From Wuchereria bancrofti (taxonomy: Eukaryota > Nematoda > Chromadorea > Rhabditida > Onchocercidae): 64,000 bases of DNA. Location of the stretch: contig SSBO01000001.1 in the NCBI GenBank assembly GCA_005281725.1, positions 2,402,399-2,466,398 on the forward strand, given 5' to 3'. Shown here piece by piece: positions 63,351 to 64,000 of the stretch; position 1 is the first letter of the stretch, and every line of letters begins with the position of its first letter. A model generated the notes under the pieces. The model saw only the letters and a list, made by a program, of their open reading frames with translations, did not search any database and had not been told where the DNA came from. Made by a program: the position numbers and the translations under genes.

Positions 63351-64000
63351 TGGATTTGTAAGGGGTGGGACACATTCAGTAGACTTTTATATTTATACAT
63401 CGTGGTTAACAGGATCAAGTTTCCCAACTAAAGTTGACGGAAGGAAATAATACTATTTGCCTTCAGTTAACAAAAATGTATTTAATTTTGCTGTATTTAT
63501 AAGAGAGTATTTAGCTTAGCTTTGAAATTCAAAACAGTAAATCAATGTTGGTTAGTGGCAGTAATGATAATCGTAGCAAGAATCAAATAATTATTATCCG
63601 ACTGGTATTATTTATTGCTTCCGAGTAAAGATCATTCGATTATAACTTTTCGAAATGTCCCTAATTGTTGCTTATCAGATAGTCGTCTTATACGAAATAA
63701 AATTTAATGGACAAATAACACATGAATGTATAAGAATGTCTAAAATAAAATAAATCATTGGATCGCAATTGAGTTTTTCATGTACAGTTAGAATTTTAGG
63801 GTACGCTTTCCCTATACTGCATGTGTAATTTTATAACGGTCACCGAAAAGGGACAAAAAGATTGAAATTTGATTTGGAAAAAAAGCAGTATTTACAGATA
63901 CGGTAAAGGAAATTAGGATGAGCTGGTAATTTATTATTTTGTATTTCGGTAGTATCACCTTCAAGTATTTTTATTCCCGCATGAATTAAGCCACTTTTCA
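63351..64000. other. Right-hand end of window, no gene seen
   Basis: This is AT-rich sequence without a supported open frame, RNA gene or repeat. Confidence 0.5.

Overview
This window is nuclear DNA from a nematode. The evidence is strong AT-richness, many small exons with TTTTAG/TTTCAG-type acceptors, splice acceptors a few bases upstream of start codons as in spliced-leader trans-splicing, and gene content that includes a cuticlin-like ZP protein and a ZFP-1/AF10 protein close to the Caenorhabditis form. The long introns and wide intergenic spaces would suit a clade III (filaria-like) worm, but that is inference and I cannot name a species. The gene models below come from reading exons by eye and requiring canonical splice sites and consistent codon phase. 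All coordinates are hand-derived.

Layout from left to right: (1) + strand, 246-6272: 3' part of a cuticlin-like ZP-domain membrane protein. Its first complete intron holds a 6-N assembly gap flanked by an exact duplication and an inverted-repeat (MITE-like) element. (2) - strand, 6585-16407: three head-to-tail genes, metaxin-2, a DDX51-type DEAD-box helicase and Nup54, each with a close upstream splice acceptor, forming a possible operon transcribed Nup54 -> DDX51 -> metaxin-2. (3) + strand, 19656-23044: a GALK2-type N-acetylgalactosamine/galactose kinase. (4) about 6.6 kb of AT-rich non-coding DNA. (5) - strand, 29638-33897: an 8-exon, 365-residue gene that I do not recognise. (6) about 6.7 kb non-coding, with a degenerate minisatellite. 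(7) - strand, 40553-42484: dephospho-CoA kinase (DCAKD type) with a C-terminal membrane segment. (8) - strand, 44634-57745: a large zfp-1/AF10 orthologue with PHD and extended PHD fingers, a basic NLS-like segment, the OM-LZ leucine zipper and long Ser/Thr/Gln/Ala-rich linkers. Its 5' end is not settled and may lie in the microsatellite-rich 57.8-63 kb region. (9) 57.9-64 kb: simple-sequence DNA and a degenerate tandem repeat, with no gene I can support.

The genes are mostly housekeeping: nuclear pore, rRNA helicase, mitochondrial import, CoA synthesis and sugar phosphorylation. The exceptions are a cuticle-type ZP protein and a chromatin reader. The most notable observations are the unrecognised 365-residue gene, a Cys/His-rich candidate exon in front of the ZFP-1 PHD finger, a phase-dictated GC-AG intron in zfp-1, a 17-bp tandem duplication across a splice acceptor in the GALK2 gene, poly(A) signals that overlap the stop codons of two convergent genes, and several unannotated repeat families.
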